NCBI RefSeq assembly: GCF_018986435.1
Contig: NZ_JAHMIN010000010.1
Coordinates: 124,001-188,000 of the forward strand
Source: Hahella sp. HN01
Lineage (GTDB): Bacteria > Pseudomonadota > Gammaproteobacteria > Pseudomonadales > Oleiphilaceae
Reading direction: 5' to 3'
Length of the DNA: 64,000 nt
In this document: piece by piece, positions 36,910 through 45,190 of the stretch
How positions within the stretch are numbered: the stretch's first letter is position 1
Layout of the letters: every line of letters starts with the position of its first letter
Notes under the pieces: generated by a model
What the model was told of the DNA's origin: nothing
The model's database searches: none
What the model saw: the letters and a program-made list of their open reading frames with translations, nothing else
Translations under genes and position numbers: made by a program

Positions 36910-37266
36910 ATGAAAAAAATCCACAACATGATATTGGCGCTGCTGATTGCCTTATCCATTCTATACGCGCTTTTTCAAGCGTATCTGAATCTACAAGGCG
37001 TTGATGTCTCAGATTCAACAGACACTGTGTGGAGCCTGGTGTTTGCATCGCTAGTTGCTCTTTGGGTATCCAAGGACCCCAAGAGACAATACTTTAAAGC
37101 GCCATTCGAGTTTCATGCATTCATATTTTTTCTGTGGCCGTTTACTTTACCGTACTATTTGGTAAAGACCCGAGGTGGCGTTGGTGTTGCTCAGTATCTG
37201 GGCTTCTTGGGAATGAAGCTGCTGTCATTTTTTGGCGGAGTCGCCATTTATTTCTATTATTCATAA
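36910..37266 (+). CDS. small membrane protein, 118 aa
   Basis: Three predicted membrane helices: about residues 5-22 (ILALLIALSILYALFQAYL), 60-80 region (FEFHAFIFFLWPFTLPYYL) and the C-terminus (LLSFFGGVAIYFYY). GGAAGTTTA precedes the ATG. No family recognised. It begins 18 bp after the previous stop and is AT-rich. Confidence 0.6.
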   Translation: MKKIHNMILALLIALSILYALFQAYLNLQGVDVSDSTDTVWSLVFASLVALWVSKDPKRQYFKAPFEFHAFIFFLWPFTLPYYLVKTRGGVGVAQYLGFLGMKLLSFFGGVAIYFYYS

Positions 37267-37481
37267 AGGGTTTATAGGCTAAATGTAATGTATTTTTTAG
37301 CGTTTTATATACATTAATAAAGAAACCTGAATGTAAACTGAACAAGGGTAAATTATAAGGTTTGTTTATCGATTAGGTATCTGTTTAGAATGCTTGGCGT
37401 GAGAGTTGATCACCTTCTTGTTAGCTCTCTATCATCTTTTAATTCAATGTGGAAGAATCCAAGAGTTCTAGAGATATAACT

Positions 37482-38306
37482 ATGAATAAACAAGTTTTAG
37501 CTGGCAGTCTTTTTACGCTCTCTGTTTCGTTATTTGGTTGTGGCGGAGGTGGCGGTTCCAGTAATAGTCAGCCTGCAGACACGTTGGTAATTAATAGTGA
37601 AAACGCGCCGAAGATAGCCGCCATTGTTGTCGCCGCTGATTTTACTGGTGGTTTAGAAAACGGTATCGATGATGCGTCTGATTTTGCGGCCATTCCGGTG
37701 CAAAAGAAGTATTTTGAGGCGCTTGACGATGGGCTGTATGAGCGCAATACAACGGGAGGCGGTTTATCTGTTAGTTGCGAGCACAATGGTACGGTCACTA
37801 TGGATATGACCTCAATATCAAATGACGGTGGCGTCTCAACTACTTTTTCGGGAACCTTTGCATTTGATAACTGTAGTGACGACGGCGATTTTACCTTGAA
37901 TGGAGCCTTATCGACTGCTGGCGACAGTTATGATCATGGCTCAAGGAGTAACTCCAATACGAGTGGAAGTGTGAGTTTGCGTGACCACTATACTGGCAAG
38001 AGCGTCACTATCGGCGACATCAAAATGGCGATGAACATAGAATATGGCGAATACAATTACAGCCAGTCCTATTATGTCAGCGGTTCAATGATTGATAACA
38101 AGAGGTTTAGCGTTATGACCAGACAGCAAGTGTCAGGTGTCGTTGACCACGCGCCTACTGCTGGCCTCCTTCAGGTTAACGGCGCGGAAGGCTCAGGTTT
38201 CACCATTGAGTTTGATTCCGTCGGAGACGGCGTTTGGATCGACCATAGTGGCGGTCGTGGGACCTACTACTCATACGTGGAGCTGAAAGAGTTGGCCGGG
38301 GACTGA
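37482..38306 (+). CDS. secreted lipoprotein, 274 aa
   Basis: I start at the ATG at 37482, which puts a lipoprotein signal (SVSLFGC with Cys20) at the N-terminus; an upstream in-frame ATG at 37449 would add an unlikely charged leader. The Cys is followed by a GGGGGSS linker, typical of secreted lipoproteins. The mature domain is beta-rich with many Ser, Thr and Asp residues and two Cys that may pair. No family is recognised; the pattern (AP, VSCEHNGTVTM, TFSGTFAFDNCS) resembles surface beta-sandwich proteins. Upstream 215 bp are AT-rich and non-coding. Confidence 0.72.
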   Translation: MNKQVLAGSLFTLSVSLFGCGGGGGSSNSQPADTLVINSENAPKIAAIVVAADFTGGLENGIDDASDFAAIPVQKKYFEALDDGLYERNTTGGGLSVSCEHNGTVTMDMTSISNDGGVSTTFSGTFAFDNCSDDGDFTLNGALSTAGDSYDHGSRSNSNTSGSVSLRDHYTGKSVTIGDIKMAMNIEYGEYNYSQSYYVSGSMIDNKRFSVMTRQQVSGVVDHAPTAGLLQVNGAEGSGFTIEFDSVGDGVWIDHSGGRGTYYSYVELKELAGD

Positions 38307-38354
38307 TCTCCGTATAACATGACGCCCAATTCTTTTTTGGACTTGAGTTTTTAG

Positions 38355-38822
38355 ATGTATCAAAACCGACAAGCACTGGCGTTAGGATCTCTGATATTTT
38401 TCGCTTTCGCATTTGTGGCGTTCATTCTTCTGGCGTTATGGGGATGGCCAAAGTACAAAATCTACAGAATGGAGGCGGACGGCTTAGCCGCGCTGCGGGA
38501 AGCGGAATGGACCAAGAAGATTCTGATAGAAGAAGCCAAAGCCAAGGAACAGGCGTCGCTTTTGCAGGCGAAAGCTCAAGTCACGTTGGCCGAAGCGGAA
38601 GGCAGGGCGACGATTGCGCGCGCCAAAGCCGAAGGGCAGGCGGATATTGAAAGGGCCAAAGCCGCCGCCGAAGCCAACAAAATAATCGGCGCGTCACTGA
38701 AAGACAATGAAGCCTATCTGCGCTACGTCTGGATTAAAGGCTTGCAGGACGGGAATGGTGAGCGGATTTATATTCCCACTGAAGCCGGGCTGCCGATTCT
38801 GGAAGCCGGTAAGGCCAAGTAG
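38355..38822 (+). CDS. membrane protein with coiled coil, like an SPFH C-terminal tail without the SPFH domain
   Basis: 155 residues. One N-terminal membrane helix (about 10-33) is followed by an Ala/Glu/Lys-rich coiled coil (about 45-110, repeats such as AEAEGRATIARAKAEGQAD) and a conserved end, RYVWIKGLQDGNGERIYIP. This is the C-terminal half of band-7/prohibitin proteins, but the SPFH domain is missing. Short proteins of this kind occur in proteobacteria and phages. It may oligomerise at the membrane; function unknown. Confidence 0.75.
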   Translation: MYQNRQALALGSLIFFAFAFVAFILLALWGWPKYKIYRMEADGLAALREAEWTKKILIEEAKAKEQASLLQAKAQVTLAEAEGRATIARAKAEGQADIERAKAAAEANKIIGASLKDNEAYLRYVWIKGLQDGNGERIYIPTEAGLPILEAGKAK

Positions 38823-38938
38823 GGGCGTCGCTGGTTCATTATTGCTCATTTGAGCACGATGAAGTCCTGTGTAAGTGTAAGTAATGACGAACTTATTGCG
38901 CTTCATGACAGGCGCAGTGGCGATTGCCAATTGAATGC

Positions 38939-39253
38939 ATGGAACCCATGAAATCAAAGACCCCCATTCCACAAGAACGCAATGAAACGGTCAGGCGGGA
39001 ACTGATGTCCGTGTTGCAGGACGGCGCTTTTACTGTCGGCTCTTTATCAAAGCTGATAGGAAAATCCGAAAAAGAAATTTATGGTCATCTGGAGCATTTG
39101 CAGAAGACCGGTTCTCTGAACATTGAACCTGCTCGCTGCGGCAAGTGCGACTATGTATTTGAAGACCGCTCCCGAGTCAAAAAGCCGGGCAAATGTCCCA
39201 AGTGCAAAGGCACTTTTATTGACGAACCGGTATTCTCCGCAAAGTCCCGATAG
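38939..39253 (+). CDS. HTH protein with C-terminal zinc ribbon
   Basis: About 104 residues. A winged-helix-like HTH (AFTVGSLSKLIGKSEKEIYGHLEHL) is followed by a four-cysteine zinc ribbon CGKC...CPKC. This order matches small predicted regulators with a zinc ribbon. The start is uncertain: ATGs at 38939 and 38948 and a TTG at 38924 are in frame and none has a clear ribosome site. It lies 29 bp upstream of the 370-aa gene and may share a transcript. Confidence 0.75.
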   Translation: MEPMKSKTPIPQERNETVRRELMSVLQDGAFTVGSLSKLIGKSEKEIYGHLEHLQKTGSLNIEPARCGKCDYVFEDRSRVKKPGKCPKCKGTFIDEPVFSAKSR

Positions 39254-39282
39254 GGCATAGATAAAACGTTTGGAGGCGACTC

Positions 39283-40395
39283 ATGCAAAGCGAACAGGCG
39301 TTGCGCGAAACAATACAAAACTATCGGCAGGCCCTGCGCCGGTATTTGCTGGACTTGATCGCGAAGATCAAACCGTCGCCTTATAACGAAGATATCTACG
39401 CGTTCATTATCGATGTGCGCATACATCACTATTACTGTGTGGTGGGCGTAAATAATCTGGCTGGCTATCAGGCCTTTACCGGCAGTGAGAGTCACTCCGC
39501 CGCAGATTTACTGGGTTTTAGCGGACGCAAATTCAATGTAGATGACTTTTCCATTCGGGCGGAAGGCAATGATGAGCTGGAAGAATTCAGCGTATTGTTT
39601 AATGAAATCTGTCGTGACTATTTTGATGCGTCGGAAGACGCGGATGCAGGGACGGATGAGCGGGAAACCGCCGAGCGTCTTCTCTCGCTCCTCCCTGACC
39701 TCTACCTGGAGGCGCACGTCGAAGCTCTGAAAGACGTCAGCGCGGAGTTGCGCACGATGAACACAGTCGATGACTTTGTGGCGTTTGTCGCGGCGAGTTG
39801 GGACCTGGATGAAGCGGAGAGTGTGGCTCTGGCCAAACAAACCATCGCTGACGACCTGTTCGATAAAGTGTTCGAACCTTCTCAAGTTATCACCGTGGAC
39901 GAGCAGGACCTGTCCGACTTTGACGCATTGCTGCAAAAGGTCGCTGACCACTACCTGTATACCGGTTCAGACCGACCGATTCTGCATGCCGACCTGATTG
40001 GCAAATATGAAAGCGCGCTGGCGGACGCCAGACCGCAGATAGATGACGCATTGATCGGCCGAATCAACGATCTTCTCGTGGAGGCGAAAGCTAAGAGCAA
40101 GAATCAGGATGAACCTTACTTCATCAATTTGTTTGAAAAAGAGGGAGCCTTTCTGTCTGCCATCTGTGGTCTCTTTTTCGTTAATCCTGCGCCTTGCCAG
40201 GCAACGGAAAAGCGTCTGCTGGAGTTGCTCGCCCTTGTTTGCGCAGAACCCTACCGCAGTACTGGCGACACTATGTCCATCGCGCCTTCTCTGATAGCGG
40301 ATGTCCTGCACGCGCTGAATGCAACGCGCTTTCCTCTATCGGACTCCTGCATGACGACGTTCTATCTGCAAAACTACAAAGCGTACTTGTCGTAA
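39283..40395 (+). CDS. hypothetical protein, 370 aa
   Basis: GGAGG lies 6 bp before the ATG. The protein is soluble, acidic (many Asp/Glu) and mainly helical, with no signal peptide. The N-terminal third (about 1-90) has a beta-like segment IYAFIIDVRIHHYYCVVGV; the middle resembles an all-helical repeat. No known domain or catalytic motif was seen. It follows the HTH/zinc-ribbon gene by 29 bp on the same strand. Confidence 0.65.
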   Translation: MQSEQALRETIQNYRQALRRYLLDLIAKIKPSPYNEDIYAFIIDVRIHHYYCVVGVNNLAGYQAFTGSESHSAADLLGFSGRKFNVDDFSIRAEGNDELEEFSVLFNEICRDYFDASEDADAGTDERETAERLLSLLPDLYLEAHVEALKDVSAELRTMNTVDDFVAFVAASWDLDEAESVALAKQTIADDLFDKVFEPSQVITVDEQDLSDFDALLQKVADHYLYTGSDRPILHADLIGKYESALADARPQIDDALIGRINDLLVEAKAKSKNQDEPYFINLFEKEGAFLSAICGLFFVNPAPCQATEKRLLELLALVCAEPYRSTGDTMSIAPSLIADVLHALNATRFPLSDSCMTTFYLQNYKAYLS

Positions 40396-40474
40396 CCGTT
40401 CACACCATTGGCGTCGGTATGTTGCCGGAGGTGAGAAAAAACGATTAAGATCAATTCGATAGGCGCTTTGGCCT

Positions 40475-40493
40475 GACAGTCTGTCTGACTGTC
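40475..40493. promoter_or_regulatory. inverted repeat between the 370-aa gene and the histidine kinase gene
   Basis: Perfect 7-bp arms GACAGTC / GACTGTC around TGTCT. No T-run follows, so it may be an operator for the kinase gene or a weak terminator; no choice is made. Confidence 0.4.
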
Positions 40494-40659
40494 GATCCAG
40501 GCTACGCCGAACAGCGCAGGAATCGCGCGCACCACTAAAATGGACTGGTTTGACGATGTTGAAAGACGCCATTTATTTCACCTGTACAGAAATGTTTCCC
40601 CTTTTCCTTCGTTCTGATCCTGCGCGCCAGTCCGGAGCGCCAGGCGCTGTAGGGCTGAG

Positions 40660-43083
40660 ATGGCGCTTCCTTTGATTGCTCAGCGGAACCTGAGCGTTCG
40701 CAGCAAGCTTATCCTGGTCTGCCTCAGTCTGAGCGTGCTGCCGTTGTTGTTGTTTGCGGCGATCCTCGCGTTTACCTTTTCGGAAAATATGACGGCGCAG
40801 GGATACGAGCATCTGGCTTCTGTGCAGGATGTAAAGCGCAATCAGGTGTCGGAGCTGTTCAAAGAACGGGTGGCGACTGCGCAGGTGTTTGTGGGTGAGG
40901 CCCCCAGTCATGGAATGTCTGAAAATAACACGCCCGCTTTGCATTATCTGAAAGAATTCAGCATTGGGGTCATGCATCTGACCTCTGACGACAGTGAGCG
41001 TACGGAGATCCTGAAGTCCATGTTCGCTGAGAGCGCGGCGGGGGAGGGGCCTTCCAGCGCGCCATCGTTATCGACGTCAGCAGGCGGTCTTGTTCGACGC
41101 GCCTATTACGATAATATCCACGCCGACTTCCATACCCGTCTGCGTGCCTTCAGCGAACGCTTCGCCATTGACGATATGTACCTGATTGAGCGACGCGGCC
41201 GGGTGGTCTACTCGGTAAAGAAAGGCGTCTATTTCGGTGAAGACCTTAAATCAGGGAGATACTCAACCGGTGCTGAGGCCGGTTTGACGAGCATATTCAA
41301 GAAAGTAACCGCTCACACTGAAACCCTCGCCACGGATAGCGTGTTCACCGGATTTTATCCCTATCCTGGCCGAGACCACTTTGTGAATTATGTCGCCAAA
41401 CCTTTGTTTGAATTCGGCGAACTGGTGGGGGTGGTGGTTTTGCAATACAGCAATGAAAGCGTCTGTCGGCTGCTGGGCGGGTTTGCGCATCTGGCCGGTC
41501 TCAGCGAGACGTACCTGGTTGCGCCGGATCATCGACTGCATTCCGCCTTGACGCGGATAAGCGAGCGCCCCGCCGACATTGATAACCCGGCGGTTGCCTC
41601 TGCCTTAGCCGGACTGAGCGTGCGACAGGCGTATGCGTCCTATGATGGCGCCCAGGTGCTCGCAGTTTCCACGCCGGTGGACGTCTATGGCGAAGCCTGG
41701 GCGCTGGTGACGGAGATACCCAGCCAGCCCATCTTTAACGAGATGTACGCCACCTTGGGCGTTGGGCTGGCTATCGTCATTGGCGTGATCTTTATCATTG
41801 GCGTCGTCGCCTGGCACTACTCCGGGGTGATTACCCGCCCGATAAAGCAGCTGACGCTGTTGGGGGACGAGTTGTTGGAGCAACAAGGCGCCGGAGCGAA
41901 GAGCGACGAGCAGCAGGATGATATCCGCCGCATCGAGCGTTATTTTTACGCCATGCGGGAGGCTATGCTATCGGAGGAAGCGTCCAATCAGGCGAAGTCC
42001 CGCTTTCTGGCGGCGGCCAGTCATGATCTGCGCCAGCCCCTGCACGCCATGGGACTGTTTATCTCTGCGCTGGAGCCTTATGTGGAGGACGCAACCGGCT
42101 CCAAGCATATGCGTCGACTCAAGTCCTCCCACGACTCCCTGACCAAACTGTTTAACGCCCTGATGGACATGGCGCGGCTGGAGGCCTGTGCGGTGACGGT
42201 GAATAAAGAGACGTTTTGCGTAGACTCCCTGCTCAGCACATTGGAGGGCGAGTACCGCGCTCAGGCGAAAGCCCAGGGCGTCCGGCTGCGCGTCGCCCAT
42301 TGCGGCGCCTATATTCATACAGACTCACTGTTGCTGGAGCGCATGCTACGCAACCTCCTGACCAACGCCTTGCGATATGCCGAGGGCGGCAAGGTGCTGA
42401 TGGGGTGTCGATGCCGGGGCGACAAACTGTTTATTCAGGTCTGCGACAACGGCGTGGGGATGACGCGAGAGCAGCAGCAGGAGGTTTTCAAAGCGTTTGT
42501 GCAACTGGATAAACGCAGCGATGGGTTAGGGCTCGGCTTATCCATCGTGGAGAAAACCGCGAAATTGCTGGAACTCCCGTTGAGTCTGCAATCGGAGTCC
42601 GGCAAAGGCTCTATCTTTACGCTCGAAGCGCCGCGGGTCGCCAAACCGGAAATGCCCTTCATTGACGCGCAGACGGAGCTGGCGGGCGTCCCGGCGCGCC
42701 AATTGGTCATCGTACTGGATGATGATCAGGAGATATTGCAGGCGATGGAAGCGTTGCTGACAGGGTGGGGCTGTGACGTTGTGCTGGCGAGCAGTCTGGC
42801 GGAATTGGACGATAAGCTGGATACGCTCTCCAGCGCGCCGAGTCTGCTGCTTGCGGATGTGGAGCTGGCGAATGGCGAGAACGGCGTGGCCGCGATTGAA
42901 CTGATGTCGCGGCGGCTGCAAACGCCGTTTACGCCGGCACTGATTACAGGAGACACTTCGGTGGCGCGCATGCAGGAAGCGGCGAAGATGGGGTTGCTCA
43001 TGCTATACAAACCTGTCGCGCCAGCCCAGTTGCGCTCCTTGTTGATGCATGCGCAAAACCAGCGGCAATCAGAAACTGTATAA
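40660..43083 (+). CDS. hybrid sensor histidine kinase
   Basis: 807 residues. A membrane helix (about 18-38) is followed by a large periplasmic sensor region of about 320 residues (Cache-like), a second helix (about 368-388), HAMP, a HisKA domain with His455 in AASHDLRQPLHA, a HATPase domain (N, G1, G2 boxes present) and a C-terminal receiver domain with Asp733 (LLADVEL) and acidic pocket DDDQEI. It should phosphorylate itself, pass phosphate to its receiver and on to the response regulator encoded at 43246. An AfuA-like binding protein follows, suggesting a three-component sensory module. Confidence 0.95.
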   Translation: MALPLIAQRNLSVRSKLILVCLSLSVLPLLLFAAILAFTFSENMTAQGYEHLASVQDVKRNQVSELFKERVATAQVFVGEAPSHGMSENNTPALHYLKEFSIGVMHLTSDDSERTEILKSMFAESAAGEGPSSAPSLSTSAGGLVRRAYYDNIHADFHTRLRAFSERFAIDDMYLIERRGRVVYSVKKGVYFGEDLKSGRYSTGAEAGLTSIFKKVTAHTETLATDSVFTGFYPYPGRDHFVNYVAKPLFEFGELVGVVVLQYSNESVCRLLGGFAHLAGLSETYLVAPDHRLHSALTRISERPADIDNPAVASALAGLSVRQAYASYDGAQVLAVSTPVDVYGEAWALVTEIPSQPIFNEMYATLGVGLAIVIGVIFIIGVVAWHYSGVITRPIKQLTLLGDELLEQQGAGAKSDEQQDDIRRIERYFYAMREAMLSEEASNQAKSRFLAAASHDLRQPLHAMGLFISALEPYVEDATGSKHMRRLKSSHDSLTKLFNALMDMARLEACAVTVNKETFCVDSLLSTLEGEYRAQAKAQGVRLRVAHCGAYIHTDSLLLERMLRNLLTNALRYAEGGKVLMGCRCRGDKLFIQVCDNGVGMTREQQQEVFKAFVQLDKRSDGLGLGLSIVEKTAKLLELPLSLQSESGKGSIFTLEAPRVAKPEMPFIDAQTELAGVPARQLVIVLDDDQEILQAMEALLTGWGCDVVLASSLAELDDKLDTLSSAPSLLLADVELANGENGVAAIELMSRRLQTPFTPALITGDTSVARMQEAAKMGLLMLYKPVAPAQLRSLLMHAQNQRQSETV

Positions 43084-43128
43084 GCACTGTCGCGGGTTGG
43101 TCGGATAAATAAGAGACGCAGGCAGGAT

Positions 43129-43146
43129 ATCCTACATTTGCAGGAT
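43129..43146 (+). promoter_or_regulatory. dyad operator ATCCTACA-TT-TGCAGGAT upstream of the LuxR-type regulator gene
   Basis: Arms of 8 bp with a 2-bp centre, one mismatch to perfect symmetry. A near-identical dyad occurs at 49630-49647. A direct repeat GCAGGATAT occurs at 43122-43130 and 43140-43148. A candidate -10, TAGACT at 43164-43169, lies 17 bp past the right arm, so the dyad would overlap the -35, as in class II activation. Confidence 0.55.
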
Positions 43147-43245
43147 ATGAATCAGGAGGGGTTTAGACTAGGCTGCGCGCATTGTGCTTGGCGGGGAGTG
43201 CGCGCCGCGCGACTACATGTTAAGGGACTATTGAGAACATTCCTG

Positions 43246-43851
43246 ATGATGGCTTCAAAAATACTCATCGCCGAAGATCATGACTTGTATCGAGACGGCC
43301 TGCGGCATTTGGTTATGGAAATTTTTCCGGACGCCAAGATCGTGGAGGCGTCTGACTTTTATACGGCGAGCGAGCAGCTCATACTGCACCCGGACCTGTC
43401 CCTGCTGATTCTGGATATTCAGCTACCCGGCACGCAACGCCTGGATGGCGTGAAGCAGTTGCGCGGCGCTTATCCGTTGCTGCCGATAGTGGTTGTGTCT
43501 GCCTTGGAAATGGGGCCTAACGTGCAGAACGTCATGGCGTTGGGCGTGAATGGATTTATCGCCAAATCAGCCAAAAAGCATGAAATGCAGGAAGGCTTAT
43601 TGGCGATACTGCGCGGCGAACTGGTGACAGTGACGCAATGTCATGATCAACTGCCGTCGTTTTCGCCTCGTCATCTTGAAACCCTGGAGTACCTGACTCA
43701 GGGATTATCGAATAAAGAAATCGCCAGGAACCTCGGCATTTCCGATATCACCGTTCGGCAGTATGTGTCCGACATTATCGACCACCTTGGCGTGGAGAAT
43801 CGGACGCAGGCGGTGATGGCGGCGAAAAAGCGCGGCATCATTATCGACTGA
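43246..43851 (+). CDS. NarL/LuxR-type response regulator
   Basis: About 201 residues from the ATG at 43246 (another ATG at 43249; the frame opens upstream to 43138 but those residues precede the receiver domain). Receiver domain with the EDH acidic pocket, phospho-acceptor Asp in LLILDIQLPG and Lys in FIAKSAKK; C-terminal LuxR helix-turn-helix (FSPRHLETLEYLTQGLSNK). The partner kinase ends at 43083. A dyad upstream (43129-43146) suggests self-regulation. Confidence 0.93.
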   Translation: MMASKILIAEDHDLYRDGLRHLVMEIFPDAKIVEASDFYTASEQLILHPDLSLLILDIQLPGTQRLDGVKQLRGAYPLLPIVVVSALEMGPNVQNVMALGVNGFIAKSAKKHEMQEGLLAILRGELVTVTQCHDQLPSFSPRHLETLEYLTQGLSNKEIARNLGISDITVRQYVSDIIDHLGVENRTQAVMAAKKRGIIID

Positions 43852-44042
43852 GAACCGCTTGGTCTTTTAACTTCTCCTCTTTTGACAACCTGTTTCCCGG
43901 CGCCTTACCCTTCCTTACCCGTATTTCTTTCTGTTGCGGCAGCACTTAACTGTCTGATTCGTATTGCAGAAAGCGGCGGATGTTGTTTCCGGAACCTCAC
44001 TGGAAGCGTTGAGTTTCGACGGTCGATACACGTGGTCATGCA

Positions 44043-45113
44043 ATGGATTTCGCCAACAGATGTCGCCATTTCCGGCGGCTTTTTTCCCTCACTGTTTTAT
44101 TCGCGCCGCTGTCGTTCGCGCAAGGCGCCGACCTTCCTGCTAACGCTGCAAGTCAAACTGATCCGGCAACTAAGCCTCTGATTTTATATAGCGTGCTATC
44201 CGAATACCCGAACGTGGTGAGTTATGCGTTCACCCGAAAAACGGGAATACCAGTGGACATCATTGAGATGCGCGGCAGCGGCGCGGCGATGGCCAGACTG
44301 CAATACGAGCAGCATTCCGGTAGTGGCGATATCTGGTTCGGCGGCAGTCTGGGGTCGCATATTCAGGCTGGCGCGGAAGGATATTTGGTCCCTTATGTTT
44401 CGCCGGAAACGACCAGGCTGGAGCCTTTGTTGGGCGGCCCCTTTATGGAGGGAACGGTGAATGGATTGTATGGCGGCATTCTGGGAATAGTCGTGAGCAA
44501 ACCGTTCCTGCAGGAGAGGGGCGCGCCGATTCCTAAAACATGGAAGGACCTTGCAGATCCTGTGTATCGCGACATGATCGGGATGAAAAGCCCTCTGGTT
44601 TCGGGCACGGCTTTTACCACCCTGATCAGCATGATCGCCCTGATGGGAGAAGACGCCGCCTTCGATTATTTCAAAGCGCTGCATCAGAACGTGGAGTATT
44701 ACGGCAAAGGACAGACCTATCGCGTTTCGACAGGGCAGATCGGCATCGTCATTACCTTTTACCATGAGGTCGTGAATGCCATCGAGGGCGGCGATGTGGC
44801 GTTTATCATTCCTCCTGAAGGCGTGGGATATGAAATTGGCGGGCTGAGCATCATCAAACATGATGGCCAGGATTTGCAGAAGGCGCAGGCGTTTATCGAC
44901 TTTGCGCTTTCCTGGGAAGGGCAGTCTTTAATAACAAGCGCAGGCAGCGATCGCATACCCACTCACAGCAAGTTGTATAGCGAGCAAAGTCAGCAGATTA
45001 AATTGCAGGATGTAAAACTGCTGCCATTGGATTTCGAGTGGGCGGGGATAAACCGGCAGCGCTTGCTGGATCGCTGGACGCAGGAAGTCGCGTCACAGGA
45101 GAAGAAAAGGTAG
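44043..45113 (+). CDS. periplasmic binding protein, AfuA/HptA-like
   Basis: 356 residues with a signal peptide ending near SFA-QGA. The fold is of the iron/sulfate-type binding protein superfamily, with pattern LILYSVLSEYPNVV and ARLQYEQ...SGDIWFGG. AfuA binds sugar phosphates and HptA senses them with a kinase and regulator. There are no ABC permease or ATPase genes next to it, only the kinase/regulator pair upstream, so a sensing role is more likely than uptake. The ligand is unknown. Convergent with the AbfB/Vps62 gene; terminator between. Confidence 0.85.
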   Translation: MDFANRCRHFRRLFSLTVLFAPLSFAQGADLPANAASQTDPATKPLILYSVLSEYPNVVSYAFTRKTGIPVDIIEMRGSGAAMARLQYEQHSGSGDIWFGGSLGSHIQAGAEGYLVPYVSPETTRLEPLLGGPFMEGTVNGLYGGILGIVVSKPFLQERGAPIPKTWKDLADPVYRDMIGMKSPLVSGTAFTTLISMIALMGEDAAFDYFKALHQNVEYYGKGQTYRVSTGQIGIVITFYHEVVNAIEGGDVAFIIPPEGVGYEIGGLSIIKHDGQDLQKAQAFIDFALSWEGQSLITSAGSDRIPTHSKLYSEQSQQIKLQDVKLLPLDFEWAGINRQRLLDRWTQEVASQEKKR

Positions 45114-45117
45114 TCCC

Positions 45118-45168
45118 AAAAAAGCGCCATTAGCTCCGCTGCAAGGCTGGCTCAAAGAGCTAATGGCG
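45118..45168 (-). terminator. strong Rho-independent terminator
   Basis: Perfect 12-bp arms CGCCATTAGCTC / GAGCTAATGGCG with a 20-nt loop. On the minus strand it is followed by a T-run (45123-45118), so it ends the operon of the two secreted proteins; on the plus strand it may also serve the binding-protein gene. Confidence 0.88.
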
Positions 45169-45190
45169 AACAAGGAGTTATGAAAACGTC

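Noticed and set aside
43138..43245. Longer N-terminus for the LuxR-type regulator
   Set aside because: The extra residues would lie within the dyad/promoter region and precede the receiver fold; the ATG at 43246 is preferred.
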